From Pyrrhosoma nymphula (lineage: Eukaryota; Arthropoda; Insecta; Odonata; Coenagrionidae), in assembly GCA_963573305.1 (NCBI GenBank), contig OY754337.1, positions 50,977,164-51,041,163 of the forward strand: a stretch of 64,000 nucleotides of DNA. Direction: 5' to 3'. Every line of letters starts with the position of its first letter. Position 1 is the first letter of the stretch. Below, piece by piece: positions 11,331 through 22,332 of this stretch. A program made the position numbers and the translations under genes. The notes beneath the pieces were generated by a model. It searched no databases. It saw only the letters and a list, made by a program, of their open reading frames with translations, and was not told the origin of the DNA.

Positions 11331-11638
11331 TATTTATATTTGTTAGAAACACTGAATTTCCCCATTTTCACTCATTCTTGCGTGTAATGCCAAAATCACC
11401 ACGTATTTAATCACAAAAACACCATGTAATCTTAAATTCAATTTAAGAATAAAGCAGCGTGGTACGTATGACGCACGTAATACGTATGATGCAGTTGTTC
11501 GTGTCAAATAAAGGACTCGTTTTTCCACAAGGGGCCAGAATGTAAATAAAATGACATTTTGAAGTATTTTTTTACGGTATAACCACCTTATCTTCGGCGT
11601 CTGCTTTTACCAATTTTAATCCGTCCGAATCGCTTTAA

Positions 11639-12173
11639 GGTGGTTGTAACGATTATTATTTATACTCAGATTTTCATGAAACTTCGCATACTGGTTCTTA
11701 TTACTGATATCTGTTGATAAAAGTGAAAACCATTACATTGTAACGATTTGGCTGTTTGGCTATTCAATGCTATTTTAGCACGTAGCCTAAAGGAATATGA
11801 CATATTTGGAAATAATTGCATTACATATGTTCATATTTTCTTCTAAACGCGAAATAATACATCTATTATTATAATAATAGTTGATAATGAATATCAAGGT
11901 GTCACACAGACTTTTTTTTTTGATAAAAATAATATGTAAATATAATTCCGTGTACATTTTGAATACAGCGCCGAAAACTAATCATAGCATGCTTTAATTA
12001 TGGAAACAATTTCCAAGCATTATTCTTGTACCATTTCCATTACTGCCTGCATCGTAAGTTCCAACGCATAAACAGGTGAACTTAAGTGAAATTTTGTCCA
12101 AGATTTTTTTTGACTTGTTTAAAATAATATTAAAATTGCACTCAAATGACCCACGATTACCGCTCCAGTCTGC
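11639..12173 (+). mobile_element. Repeat with GGTGG ends and TTAA flanks, copy 1
   Basis: The left end reads GGTGGTTGTAACGATTATTA directly after TTAA (11635-11638). The right end, read inward, is GCAGACTGGAGCGGTAATCG and is followed by TTAA (12174-12177). The body contains blocks that recur elsewhere in the window: TTTTCTTCTAAACGCGAAATAAT (about 11838), GTGTCACAC, GCGCCGAAAACT and CTTAAGTGAAATTTTGTCC. Related copies lie at about 20880-22332 (split), 25919-26280, 26354-26760 and 38047-38680. It has no coding capacity. The TTAA flank suggests piggyBac-type mobilisation, but piggyBac ends usually start with CCC, so the class is open. Confidence 0.7.
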
Positions 12174-12177
12174 TTAA

Positions 12178-13190
12178 TTCCTCTCAAAAACACTTTCCAT
12201 TCATTTTCCCTCAAAGCTTTCCTTAAACTCGTTAGTGAATTCACCTCTCTCGCGACTGCCTTAACCTATTAAGGCCCTGCTCGCAGAGCAATAGTACGCA
12301 GATGCGGGCGCCAGGACGAGCCATTCCCACCAGACGGCGGGGTTGCTCTCTACCGCCTACGCGTGTGATTCTTTCCCGTCGCTCCGCCACCGAAGTGTGA
12401 AGTAGCCCCAACGGTTGAGCTGGAAATTTGAGGACAGAGAGGAGGGTCTCTCAAGGAGCGAATGGAGAATTCAAGAGAGGCAGAGCGAGAAATGGAATTC
12501 TGAGAGGAGGGCAAGGAATCGCAGAGATGACTGCTATAGGAAATATCCTCGCCTGCAACGCATTTTCACAAATTCCTTTCTTCATTTCAAAGTACCGGAG
12601 TGTAGCCATTGGAATGGGTATATACTGCCAAAAGAAAGCATAGAAATGTGTCCCCATTTTATTCGATTCGTCCTGCGTACGGAAGCCCTGCATCTAGTTG
12701 TTTCTTTTCCCTCTCTTGGCGACGCGGAAGAGGAAAATTTTCCGCTGGAAAACTCGATGCTAATGAGGTAGTTTGAAAATGCTGTAGTCAATATTTAATG
12801 CTTACTTGTAACAGAAAACTGGATGAAGTATCTACTTGTTGCACACCTAGCTTCCGATTCGGGAAAATAGCCTTTCGACCGATGAAGCATCGTGGATATG
12901 GGAGTCGTAATTTCTAACTTTTGTGTTCGAACGAGTATTAAAAATCAGTTCCCCAATTAATGTTGTGTACATGAATACTATAATCAGATGGATATTTTTA
13001 AGTATCGTTTTAAGAATGAAGAAAACTTAAAAATTCTTAGTCTTCATGCGTACACATTTTTGGTGAAACTTACTTTTGGTGGATAAACGAACATTTATTA
13101 AATAAAAAATCATAGTTGTTTTTTTTTCCTTATCAAAGTTAATACACGAACGATATGGTACGCTTTCATGCACATGGGTGAAAATATATG
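12178..13190. other. Unassigned; GC-richer patch at 12270-12420
   Basis: The part around 12270-12420 is richer in C, G and CpG than its surroundings. It is followed by a 118-codon plus frame (12415-12771) overlapped by two others, none with a recognisable domain. It could be old promoter or exon DNA or part of an unknown repeat; nothing decides between these. Confidence 0.3.
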
Positions 13191-13194
13191 CTCT

Positions 13195-13691
13195 AATCAT
13201 CATCATCATCATCAGCGGCAATCTTCAATCCTAGTTTGGTTTTCTGCAGCTCTCCATTCCATTCTCTTATCTGCCAATTGCTTCATTCCTTCATAATTTT
13301 CCACTTTGACGTCCTTCATGATCTGTAATATGTTTTCCATTCTTGGTCTTCCTCTGAATCTATTTCTTCTTCCGATATTTGTTTTCAAAAAGCTATTGTG
13401 TCTCAAATTGTATCCAGTAAATTTGTCTTTTCTTTTCCTCAGAGGCTTCATCATACTTTTTTCTCTCCGACTCTTCGTAGTACATACTTCCTCGTTAATG
13501 ATTCTCTCCGTCCATTTCAGTTTCATCATTCTTCTAGAACACCACATTTCAATTGCTTCCAATTTATTTTGATCTGCAGCTGTTATTGTCATTCTAGAAA
13601 ATGTTCTCACCTTAAGCTCTGCTGATGCTTTAATTAAAGAGCATAACGTTGGCAAATGGAAGTTGAGATTTTTTAAAAAAACATTGACCAA
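13195..13691 (-). pseudogene. RTE-type LINE, C-terminal fragment (best preserved)
   Basis: This is a 159-codon open frame on the minus strand (13212-13691). From about residue 26 it reads as the C-terminus of an RTE-clade reverse transcriptase: LEAIEMWCSRRMMKLKWTER, INEEVCTTKSRREKSMMKPL, YNLRHNSFLKTNIG, GRPRMENILQIMKDVKVENY, then EGMKQLADKRMEWRAAENQ and the stop. The stop is followed within a few bases by a TGATGATGATGATGATGA tail (plus-strand CATCATCATCATCATC at 13198-13215), the short 3' UTR and trinucleotide tail expected of RTE. The copy is 5'-truncated: neither the endonuclease nor the RT core is present. The first 25 residues may be flanking DNA. Confidence 0.85.
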
Positions 13692-16600
13692 CTCTAAATA
13701 AAATACGCGTGCATAGAAAATAAAGAAATCGCTCCATAGAGGATTTCAGAATCCATAGAAAGTGGTCTGACGTTGCAGTAGATATCAACGTATTTTACGT
13801 GAGCTGAGGAGAAGATAGGAGGTGTTTTCAGGAAAGTCTTGATGCTCGGTAGATCTTCTTGAGGTTCGGAGATATCCTTGAGAAACTGTAATGGTGTTAG
13901 TGTAAGATATTCTGAATAGTGCTGCCGCCCGGTGGTGGACTCGTAAAGGTTGTGGAGGGGAAGGAGTAAGTGGGGCTGGGAGGGGGGGCAAGGAGGAGGG
14001 GGAGGTGAGGAGGGGTAGCTAGGGTTTGCTGGGTTGAAGCGAGCTTGAATTAATGGAATAAGGCAGTACGTGGAGGAATTAGCCCGAATGAGGGAAAGAG
14101 GGATAGGTCGATTTCCATTTGATATGGCCCCACTCGAGAAGAGTCCATCCACTACCCTTTCCCTCCCCAAGACCGGTTTCCGACATCCAAAAACCCTTTT
14201 CGTCTTGTTTATGTTATTATTATAATTTCATTATCGAGTTAATTGAGTGCGCTGGTAAAGAGGATTGGCCTCAGTGCTTAACCCCTCTTCCACCTTCAAA
14301 AGCCCATCCTCCTGACTTTTACGAGCTGTATTGGGGAAGAAGAGTACGTCATATACGAAAATGAATGCCTATGGCTTATTTGAGTGAAGTTCTGGAGCCG
14401 CAAACACATTTGCGCTCTCGTGTATGGGATAGCGGTTCCAATCCTTATTTCATTTGTGTGTCTCTTAGTAATCCTTTTCCAAAACCTGTACTCAGAAGTA
14501 CACTTACGCCAGAAGTATGTATACCCCATATGATATAAAAAGGTGAACTTAAAACTCCCGCCGTTTTCACACATCGTTTTAAAGTAATCCCGAGTATTTT
14601 TTCAAGAAGAAGAAGTCGAAAAACCTTCAAACTTTGCATTTTATTATTAAATGTAGCCACTGCACAGAAATAGGCTTCTATTTGTACACCTAAAGTATCA
14701 GGTTTGACTCCAGATCATTCACATCAACTTCCGGAAGAAATATATGTAAAGTTAGTTTTATTCCTTGCAGAAATTGATTTATTTTGCAAAATTAAATGAG
14801 AAGAGTAATGTTTGTATACACTGAAAAGAAGTGTCATGGAAAGGAAATTAAGTGAGCTTTCCTATTTATATCACTGAAATTTGTTTTTATTAGAAATTGT
14901 GAGAGCATTTACAAAATAGGTAATACAGAATTCAAAAAGTGTCTCCTTAGCAACCATTGTCATTGTTGAGGAATGCATGGGGAAAACTACTAAATGAAAT
15001 CAATGGAGAAATAAATTTTACCAACACAAAATAACAACGAAGTTATCATTATATAATAAATCCAGAAGAAACTCTCTCTGAGCCCTGAAAAATCATTCTT
15101 ATATAAATACAAAACGTTGGTAAAGAGAGATAAAATAATTTAACAATTAATGGATCTAAATCTCCTTGAAGAAAAAAATAATTATATGAGTAAGAGGTCA
15201 TGAAGACGAATCATCTAAATTTTACCGCTTGTAGACTTTAATTTTGCTGGTATATATATATATATATATATCAAAAGCCCATTATTTAGACGTGTGCATG
15301 TTTACATAGCACGATCAAGATGTCAATGAATGACTGGCATTAATTCTTATAATGCTAACAATTATAGTAAAAATATTGTCAGGGAAGATGTTATTAAAAT
15401 GAAGTACTGTTAGTATTATAAAATTGTTATTTTTTCCTTCCTTAGCGTGCAGGCGGAGCGAGCGTAGTCAGAGGTTTGTGCTGCCATGGGCATATTCATA
15501 TATGTATTATATGTTATTAATGCTATTTCGACCTTGTACTCGAATAATTCAACTTTCCTCGCGTGCCCCTGAACCACCTTGAACCTGCTGCAAAGGGTAG
15601 ATATACCACTGTTTGGGAACATCTGGCCTAGGAAATAGTGTGCTTAAATCCTATGTTATTATAGGAGTAATGATTGTATAGTTGAAGGCAGTACTTTGAA
15701 GCCGAGCTCTTGAGGATTGGCTCACGCTCCAGCTACATCTTCGGTTTATTTATTTCAGTGTATGAAATGTTAACAGGAATAAAAATTAATTTAATTTCAG
15801 TGTGGGATAGATGCCCTCATTGTTGACGAGGTTCTTAAAACATTTCTGGCCGTAGCCATTGCGGTAAAATATAAATATATGTATGCATAATTATTATTCA
15901 ATAAAATTATAGTTTCTACCTCCGGCTCCAGCTCTGACTCCTGTAAAATATAAAGCTCAACGTAACTTCAGTTCCGGCTCCAGCTCCAAAGCCTTGATTG
16001 TAGGCGTGGGAAATTCTTTGGGAAAGGTCTGATCTTTCGGAAAATTCTTTATGGGACCCAGGTTGAGCTTTTACGACAAAAACAAGCATGCTTAATCTCG
16101 AATGGCGTCTTCTCGGTTAGTAATCCTTTTCTGTTCACCACAGCATTCGTCTAAAAGTCCAAATTCCCATCATTCACGTCAGTGACGAGATTTACTCGTC
16201 TGAACCGCCTTAGTACTATTAGTAAATATGCATCTTTTGCACAGGAATTATTAAGAAAGTATCGACAGCCATACCGTATCTGTCTTTACATGCCTAGGGT
16301 GTACTCGGGAGACAACTTTTCCCTCAGACAAAGATTCTATTCTACAAATGCTCGAAGAAAAATACTCCCCCATTTTTTTTTTTTTTTAATTGTTATCCAC
16401 TGAGTGACTGCGTATCTGCGTGCTGGTTTCTCGCAATACTAAATTCGCCGATAAAGTTACCCGTCCCTAATTACTATGGTACCGTCGTTAGTTTTTTTTT
16501 GCAAACGAAAAATAGAAAAAAAATGTTTTGAGCTAGAAATAAGCTGGATTACTGCCATCAACTCGAGTCAATGTACCTGTGAATGTGCGGGTTCGGGATA

Positions 16601-17106
16601 AATACCAAAGGTGGCATAAATTGTTGGTTCTTAGTGCTTACCAATCACGCTGATTGCTTTCAATCAATTACATTAATTACTTTGGAAAAATACAGCCTTC
16701 GAATTACCCGTTGCACCTTTCGATGCGACGTTTATAGATGCCACATCTTTCATTTAACTCAGCGTCACAAATCTATTGAGTAGACACTGTAGAGGCGACG
16801 TAAAAAAATTAGTGGAGGAAAAACTGTAAAAAAGAGCCGACAATTTATTTTTATTCCCGGATTCGATTCATTGCTCTTTGTCTGTGAGACAGGATGAATA
16901 GATGCTCGAAGTAAATGGAATCGGAGCAAGAAAATGTGTAGGGAAAGAGACATTTAAATATGTAAAAAGAGAGAAAGGATCCATTTAAACATAGTCTACG
17001 CGTTTAAAAAGCAATCGTTAACCAATGACACGCGAAAGATTTGTCGGTGGCTCGCCGAGAGAATTACAAATAAATTAAACTTTCCAATATTTTATGCCAT
17101 CACTAA
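13692..17106. other. Unassigned; CT/GA-rich tract and short simple repeats
   Basis: At 13960-14030 a G/A-rich plus strand produces a Pro/Ser-rich minus frame (158 codons, 13694-14170) that looks like a composition artefact. A possible B box (GGTTCCAATCC) lies near 14430, and CTCCGGCTCCAGCTC-like repeats lie at about 15920-15990. A 16367-16388 T run ends another short frame. I recognise no gene in these 3.4 kb. Confidence 0.35.
15251..15271. repeat. TA microsatellite
   Basis: An uninterrupted run of TA dinucleotides, 21 bases long. Confidence 0.98.
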
Positions 17107-17509
17107 TATCCCGTCTACACACAGTAATTAACTATATGATTAAGCTCAACCGATAATTAACTATACTCGTGTAGAGGTCGCGCCTATAATTAACTATGGG
17201 TCATACCTAATAACGGGTCGGACCCCCTAGTTAACTATCATTAACTCTATTCCTTGCATATTCGTGCGTATCGTAAAATGAAGTGAATTTGGCGGATGGT
17301 TTAATATTTTAGGATAATTTAGCAGCGGCTATGAGCTGGTTGGCGGCAAAGAAGTTAAATTTAGGGATGAACGGTCATGAGGAAGAACTGATATGAGGTT
17401 AGTTGGTTATTTTCTACCTAAAGATAGGTTGTTAACAGCAAGCTGAAGTCATTTATGTAATAAAGGACTTTTTTGTTCATTAAATACTTAACCATTTTTA
17501 ATGCTCCAG

Positions 17510-17690
17510 TAATGAATTTCATTTACTCTGTATGCACCTCATTAAGCTCTAGCTTAGTTTTAGCAAATATTATGGCAGAGGTGTCATTCACATACTTAGA
17601 TTGGTGAAAAATAGCTTGATAAATCTCTGGGGAGGTCATTGATGAATAGAATGAGGGAGAGCCGAGTCCCAGGAATGGAGTTCAGGTTTT
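17510..17690 (-). pseudogene. LINE reverse transcriptase fragment (active-site region)
   Basis: On the minus strand the segment reads PGTRLSLILFINDLPRDLSS, then YVNDTSAIIFAKTKLELNEV. These match the LGPLLFLIFINDLP and FADDTxx blocks of non-LTR reverse transcriptases. The catalytic F/YADD motif is changed to YVND, so one metal-binding Asp is lost. It lies inside the Harbinger-like element. It precedes, in minus-strand order, nothing that would belong after it: the next conserved piece lies on the wrong side (see 17928-18060). Confidence 0.6.
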
Positions 17691-17927
17691 ATAATCGACA
17701 TATTTGTATTATCCTCGTGGACCTGAGTATTATAAAATATAAATATAAATTTTCCATGCGGTAATAATGCTCAACAGCCATCACACATTAGGTATAAGAC
17801 CAAATTTTATGATTTTCGTGACATCTTGTAATATGTAGGAAGTATATCGATAAATATTTGCGTTCAGTATTTTATTTGCATATTTGGAGAAGCTATCTTG
17901 CCTCGAAGTTTCTTCGATTTATACTGA

Positions 17928-18060
17928 AATAGTCTTCTTTTGTCATACCAAATGTCACACGCGTATTCTAGGTGGGGTTTTACTAGTGAAGAATAACATC
18001 TCTCTTTTTCTATTTTTCTTTGAATAGATGCTATATTTTGTCCGACAACAATTTTCTCGA
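17928..18060 (-). pseudogene. LINE C-terminal fragment, out of order
   Basis: The minus strand reads IQRKIEKERCYSSLVKPHLE and YACDIWYDKRR. This is the LVRPHLEYAxxIWDP block that in CR1/Jockey-like LINEs lies downstream of the RT active site. Here, in minus-strand order, it comes before the YVND fragment at 17510-17690. The two pieces must therefore be separate insertions or the result of a rearrangement. Confidence 0.55.
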
Positions 18061-18434
18061 GTAGGTATGTTTATTTAAAGACAGGTCCTGAGTAATTGTG
18101 ATGCCTTAATAGTTAAAGGAAGTAAGGTTGACCATTTATTTTGTGTTAACTCTGTCACATGGCTCTTGTTTATTTTTCCCTCTCAAAAAAGGCGACGCAC
18201 TAGCATTCTTAAATTGCAGTTGCATGCTATTTGTTCTCTGTTTGGCATGTTATAACGCTTATTTTCGCCGTTGGCGCTCACCGATAATCAACTAAGGCAC
18301 TAGTTCTTGATCTCCGCGTCGGTGACTCTGTAGTAGATTTAATTATCCGTGTGTAGAACACACTCATGTAATTAATCATATATATATATAAAACTTAATT
18401 ACATATTTAATTATAAGTGTCTGTAGTCGGGGCA

Positions 18435-19034
18435 TAAGGAGTGGTACGCGTCCGGTTCGTAGTAAAATTTTATGTAGAATGTTGCACGGGGACACACATA
18501 GATTGCCTATCACTGTGATGGAATGCTAATTTTAGCAGTAAAATTTTACGGCTACAGTTCTGTCAAACATTTGTCTGAAGTAGGGACTCAAAGTTTCGGA
18601 ATTTAATCATTCCATCTCCAGAGATACTCAAGATACCGTAAACTGGGGCTACTTTGGCCCACGTTTTAGAAATTTTAAGTTCAACTCCGAATAAATCTGC
18701 AATTTTTACTACCTTATTTTCGGTACCTTAAGGTCAACAATCAAATGTGAAAAAAAATTATGCACCATTTTACTTACATATTTTCACCTAATATTTACTC
18801 AAGAGCGGTTATTTTACAACACCTATGCCAATATGTAAATTCGTAATGCAATATTTGCTGAATTTAGAGATTTAATAGTATTCAAAAGACGCGTTAACAT
18901 GACATGCATTGTACTAAAATCGCACTCGTGACGATATCTTTGACTACAGACTCCTATAAACATAGCTTTTATGAATGATTGATCATACTAACATTATTGC
19001 TTTAATACTATTGATTATATGCGCGGTGACACTC
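18435..19034. other. Unassigned sequence
   Basis: The only notable motif is CTGGGGCTACTTTGGCCC at about 18643-18660, which looks like a repeat terminus. I could not find a partner end. No gene is seen. Confidence 0.35.
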
Positions 19035-20140
19035 CGGTATTCGCGAAGTGAATTAAATACAAAGTAGAGCCGCACGCTACTACACACTGCTACCGCAACT
19101 ACTACGAGCAATCAGAGTGTCACACAGTTGGTGGAAAAATTAGGTTGGGAGCCGTTATAGACTCGGAGGCTACACGCTAGGCTTAGATTACTGGAAAAAC
19201 TCCGAACTGGGAAAAAAAAGTTTCAATACGACATGGAGTATGTAATTTTATCCCCGCGCTATATCTCTAGAACTGATAGGAGTGACAAAATAAGAGAGAC
19301 ACACAGCCTAATTTGTACCTAGGGGGGCCATCTAAGTATTACGTAAGACGCTTTGGGGAGGGAGGGGGTTTGAGTTTTTCTTACGTTGTCTTACGTAGGG
19401 TGGGTTGGGGGGTCCGCGACAATTTTACATAAGATTGAAGTTACTTTCGAGATCATATTTTCATCAACTTGCTAAATTATCTTCAGACGAAAAATCTTAC
19501 TTTGGAAGATTACCACTGCCGACTATGGTCTGAATTTATGCTATAGTAATGAATGCCAACCATAGAATAAGGTATGATCAATTACTTGCGTTGATTATTT
19601 TGGCGACATCGCATTTGTGAAGATCTAAGGTTTTGCGAGTCGCATCTACTGTGAATCGTGAAATATCGAAAATTGTTATCGATATCTGACTAAAAATTCA
19701 TACTTAAACGCTTCTCAAAAGGGGCCTATGATTTTGTAAATAAAAACATTTTAAAACCCGGTGTGGACAGATCAATTTTTGCACACTGGAACATGGAATC
19801 GCCCATCTATGAGAATGGTTCCAAAAATGTATGAGAACCTACGTAAGATTGGGAGGGGAGGAGTTCATGAAATCTTACGTTGTCTTACATGGGGGAGGAG
19901 GGGGGTCAAAAAGTTGTCAAAATCACCTTACGTAATAGTTATTTGAATGACCCCTAGGTACAAATATTCCTTCTTTCCATGAACCGTTAGTGATTATAGC
20001 AAAAACAAAGCGTAACATTGACATAAGGCACATCTTTGGCATGAAATTCATCTCTGTCCTCTACCTACCATCTTTTTCCCTATGACCTTACCCTCTGCCA
20101 CATGCCTCTGCGGTATCTCGCAGGGTAGTTAGTAGATGTA
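19035..20140 (+). pseudogene. CR1-like LINE 3' part, copy 1, split by an insertion
   Basis: The plus strand reads (with frame breaks) KVQSRAARYYT-like, VEKLGWEPL-like, ARLRLLEKLRTGKKKFQYDM, then SPRYISRTDRSDKIRE. After the insertion at 19318-19958 it continues with a FFPxTxSDYNKNK-like end and the 3' UTR, which closes with CATGCCTCTGCGGTATCTCGC. This is the KAARFV..VTxMxEELGWEPLxxRRxxARLxLLxKI and RTxxYxxSFFPRTIxDYN end of CR1/Jockey-like reverse transcriptases. Three more copies lie at 47560-48390, 59235-59940 and (minus) 62750-63080. The RT core is absent. Confidence 0.72.
19318..19958. mobile_element. 641-bp inverted-repeat element nested in a LINE
   Basis: The ends are CCTAGGGGGGCCATCTAAGT and, read inward from the right, CCTAGGGGTCATTCAAATAA. 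Both are followed by TATTACGTAAG, then by G-rich/C-rich blocks and a TCTTACGTTGTCTTACxT segment. Removing it rejoins the LINE around TTGTACAA in line with copies 2 and 3, so the insertion is demonstrable. Because that junction is itself palindromic, the target duplication may be TA or GTAC. I find no transposase. Elements with TTACGTAA and G/C-run ends occur widely in insects, but I cannot assign a superfamily. Confidence 0.8.
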
Positions 20141-20879
20141 AAGTAATTCCTTTAAAATCGTGCTCAAGGTCCGGTGGAATTTCACCCGCGAGTAAATGCA
20201 GGGACCTAGTCCGGTGTTTATAATCATCAATTGAATTCGAAGAAGAACGTTGTCAGGAGGGAGATCTCCACGCGGAACGTGCATTGCAATTTTAAGTGGT
20301 TTAAAGGTCTAAGTTCAATGAGGCAGCAGAAATGACCTATGTGAGCTTTGAGTTTTTTTTTAAAACCACTGATATCCCAATGTAATTCATTCCTTAATTA
20401 TTTTTACTCTACGTAGTAATTGGGAGCTTTTTAGACTTATTTCAATTGTTCTTAACTATCTGTTTTCGCGCCATCAAGGCCCTCATATGCCGTTCATACT
20501 AAATGATTGCTCGCAAGTCGTTTTCAACTTCTTTCCGTTTTATATTCGCTTTAGGTCCACACAGGGATATTGCACTAGCGGCAGTAGTTTCCAGTCGTTA
20601 CAGAACCGATTTTTACGCCGTTATTTTTGACAAACCTTGGGATTTATGTACACACTTAAATTAACTCGTCTTGAAGCACCATGGTTTAGTACCCAGGTAT
20701 TAGAATTCATCTGACACCTTTATATTAACTCTAGTGAATAGTATCTTTGCTCTCCCACGTCGGTTTTAGAGGTTTCTTAAACTATAGTTGTCAATATGAT
20801 AGTACAGTTACTACAAATATCTAGCCTTCTTTGAATGGCATTGAGCTACATCCTTTCTCCCTCTATCGAGCCTCATACT
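20141..20879. other. Unassigned sequence
   Basis: No gene or repeat recognised. Confidence 0.35.
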
Positions 20880-22332
20880 TGCACGTTTACGTTTCATTCA
20901 TTAATGGTTACTTAATTAAAGCATTTTATGACTATCCAAGTTCTCGAGAAACAAACTAAAGTTAAATGTTAAAAAGTCTACAGAAATACTAGTCACAAAT
21001 TGTAGTAGGAAGCAGAGGGACCTCTAGTAATTACACTGAGAGTGTTATAATAGAAGATCAAACACTAGACTTCCAAGCACAAGTAAAGTACCTTGGCGTG
21101 ATAATTGATCCAATGCTAAATATTTGATAGCCATATTAATTATATATGTAAAAAAATTAGCAAAACAATTTCAATGTTATATAGAATTAGTACATTTTTG
21201 TCCATGTGGACAAAGCTGTTGGTGTATAAATCAATTATAGCTCCTCACTTTGATTATTGTGCCACCATTCTATTTGAAAAAAGTTAAAAAAAACATAAAA
21301 AAATACAAAAGTTACAATCAAGAGGCATGAGGATTATTCTGGGATGCAAATAGAGAACCCATAGAAATGAAATGTTAAATGCTCTTTGTTTCCTATCTGT
21401 AGAACAGAGGATAGTTTACAGGAGTCTTCTTTTTATACATAATGTAAAAAGCAAAGAATGAAAAAAATAAATACCTTCAGGATTTTATGATAAGAAGCAT
21501 TCACAATTACGAAACAAGAAACTGTAATAAATTTTATTTAAATGGGCAACGTACTACGACCGGTCAAAAATCATTATTTGTAAATGAGGTAAAAATATGT
21601 AGCAAAATTATAAATGAAATAATTGGTGTCAATATTATGGATGTAAAAAAATATAAGTGAGTTTGTAAAGAAAAACTACCCTCTTGCTTAAAAAGAAATT
21701 CCTATAATATGTATGTACATTTATATACATAATTCAGGTCTGTAGGCAAGTGTTGTATGATTTTATATGACCTGTGATAACAACTTTTCCTCTGTATTGT
21801 TGCTATGCAAATTATGATTGAAATAAGAACATGTATTATGACAATTGTTATGCGATAAATCTTGTGATATGTAATTATTTTCGTACTTTTATACCAATAT
21901 TTGTACGTATTAGTTCTTAGGAACTATAAATAAACTACTACTACTACTAGAGATATTGATATTTTTCGGCACGAAATTATAGATGTTGACGAAAATTTCA
22001 TTTAAATTGGTTTTACGAATTTTTGACTCGGCATAACTCCTTGATAATTTGTTACACAGCCATTATAATAGTATGAAATGTGTTATTTCGCGTTTAGAAG
22101 AAAATAAGTACGTATGTAATCGAATTATTTCGAAATATATCTCATTTTCCTTAAGGGTACGAGTTAAAATAGCTCTGAATGCACAAAAAACGAAATTTGT
22201 GAAATGAAATTTCTTTATAATTTTATCTGCAGATATCTTTAATTATATTTACTTTTTTATTTACAGTAACCACTAAATTACAATTTTATCTAAACGTAAA
22301 TTTTCGCAAATATGCAAATCGCTCCAGCCACT
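20880..22332 (-). mobile_element. GGTGG/TTAA repeat, copy 2, split by a LINE
   Basis: The right part (about 21953-22332) is the reverse of copy 1. It contains TTTTTCGGC, then TTATTTCGCGTTTAGAAGAA at 22082, and ends CGCTCCAGCCACT followed by TTGA, a decayed TTAA. The missing left part seems to lie before the LINE: TAATTAAAGCATTTTATGAC at about 20912-20931 matches the AATTAAAGCATGCTATGAT block of copy 1. That implies the LINE at about 21010-21952 entered this repeat. The left boundary is uncertain. Confidence 0.5.
21010..21952 (+). pseudogene. Non-LTR LINE, 5'-truncated, ending in ACT repeat
   Basis: With several frame breaks the plus strand reads VKYLGVIIDPMLN (21083), then SMLYRISTFLSMWTKLLVYK, SIIAPHFDYCATILFEKS, KIQKLQSRGMRIILGC and MLNALCFLSVEQRIVYRSLL. 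This is the block order after the RT core in Jockey/CR1-like LINEs: KYLGVxID, then PHFDYC, KLQ.RxxRxIL, LSVxQR. The 3' end is AATAAACTACTACTACTACT at about 21928-21950, a trinucleotide tail overlapping AATAAA. The element is strongly AT-biased. It differs from the CR1-like copies at 19, 47, 59 and 63 kb and is a separate family. Confidence 0.8.

Larger units (their letters stand above)
17107..18434. mobile_element. Harbinger-like inverted-repeat element (1328 bp)
   Basis: The left end is TATCCCGTCTACACACAGTA and the right end, read inward, TGCCCCGACTACAGACACTT. Both lead into stretches with repeated AATTAACTAT / TTAATTA motifs. TAA trinucleotides flank both ends (17104-17106 and 18435-18437), matching the 3-bp TWA target duplication of PIF/Harbinger transposons. 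No transposase or Myb-like gene is visible. The interior instead carries pieces of a minus-strand LINE, so it is a non-autonomous element that was itself hit by retroelements, or that captured them. The terminal similarity is about 15 well-matched bases, so the assignment is moderate. Confidence 0.55.

Noticed and set aside
11090..11410. Plus-strand frames of 106 and 61 codons
   Set aside because: Antisense shadows of an RTE-type LINE fragment.
13694..14170. Pro/Ser-rich minus frame
   Set aside because: The Pro run comes from a G/A-rich tract at 13960-14030; low complexity.
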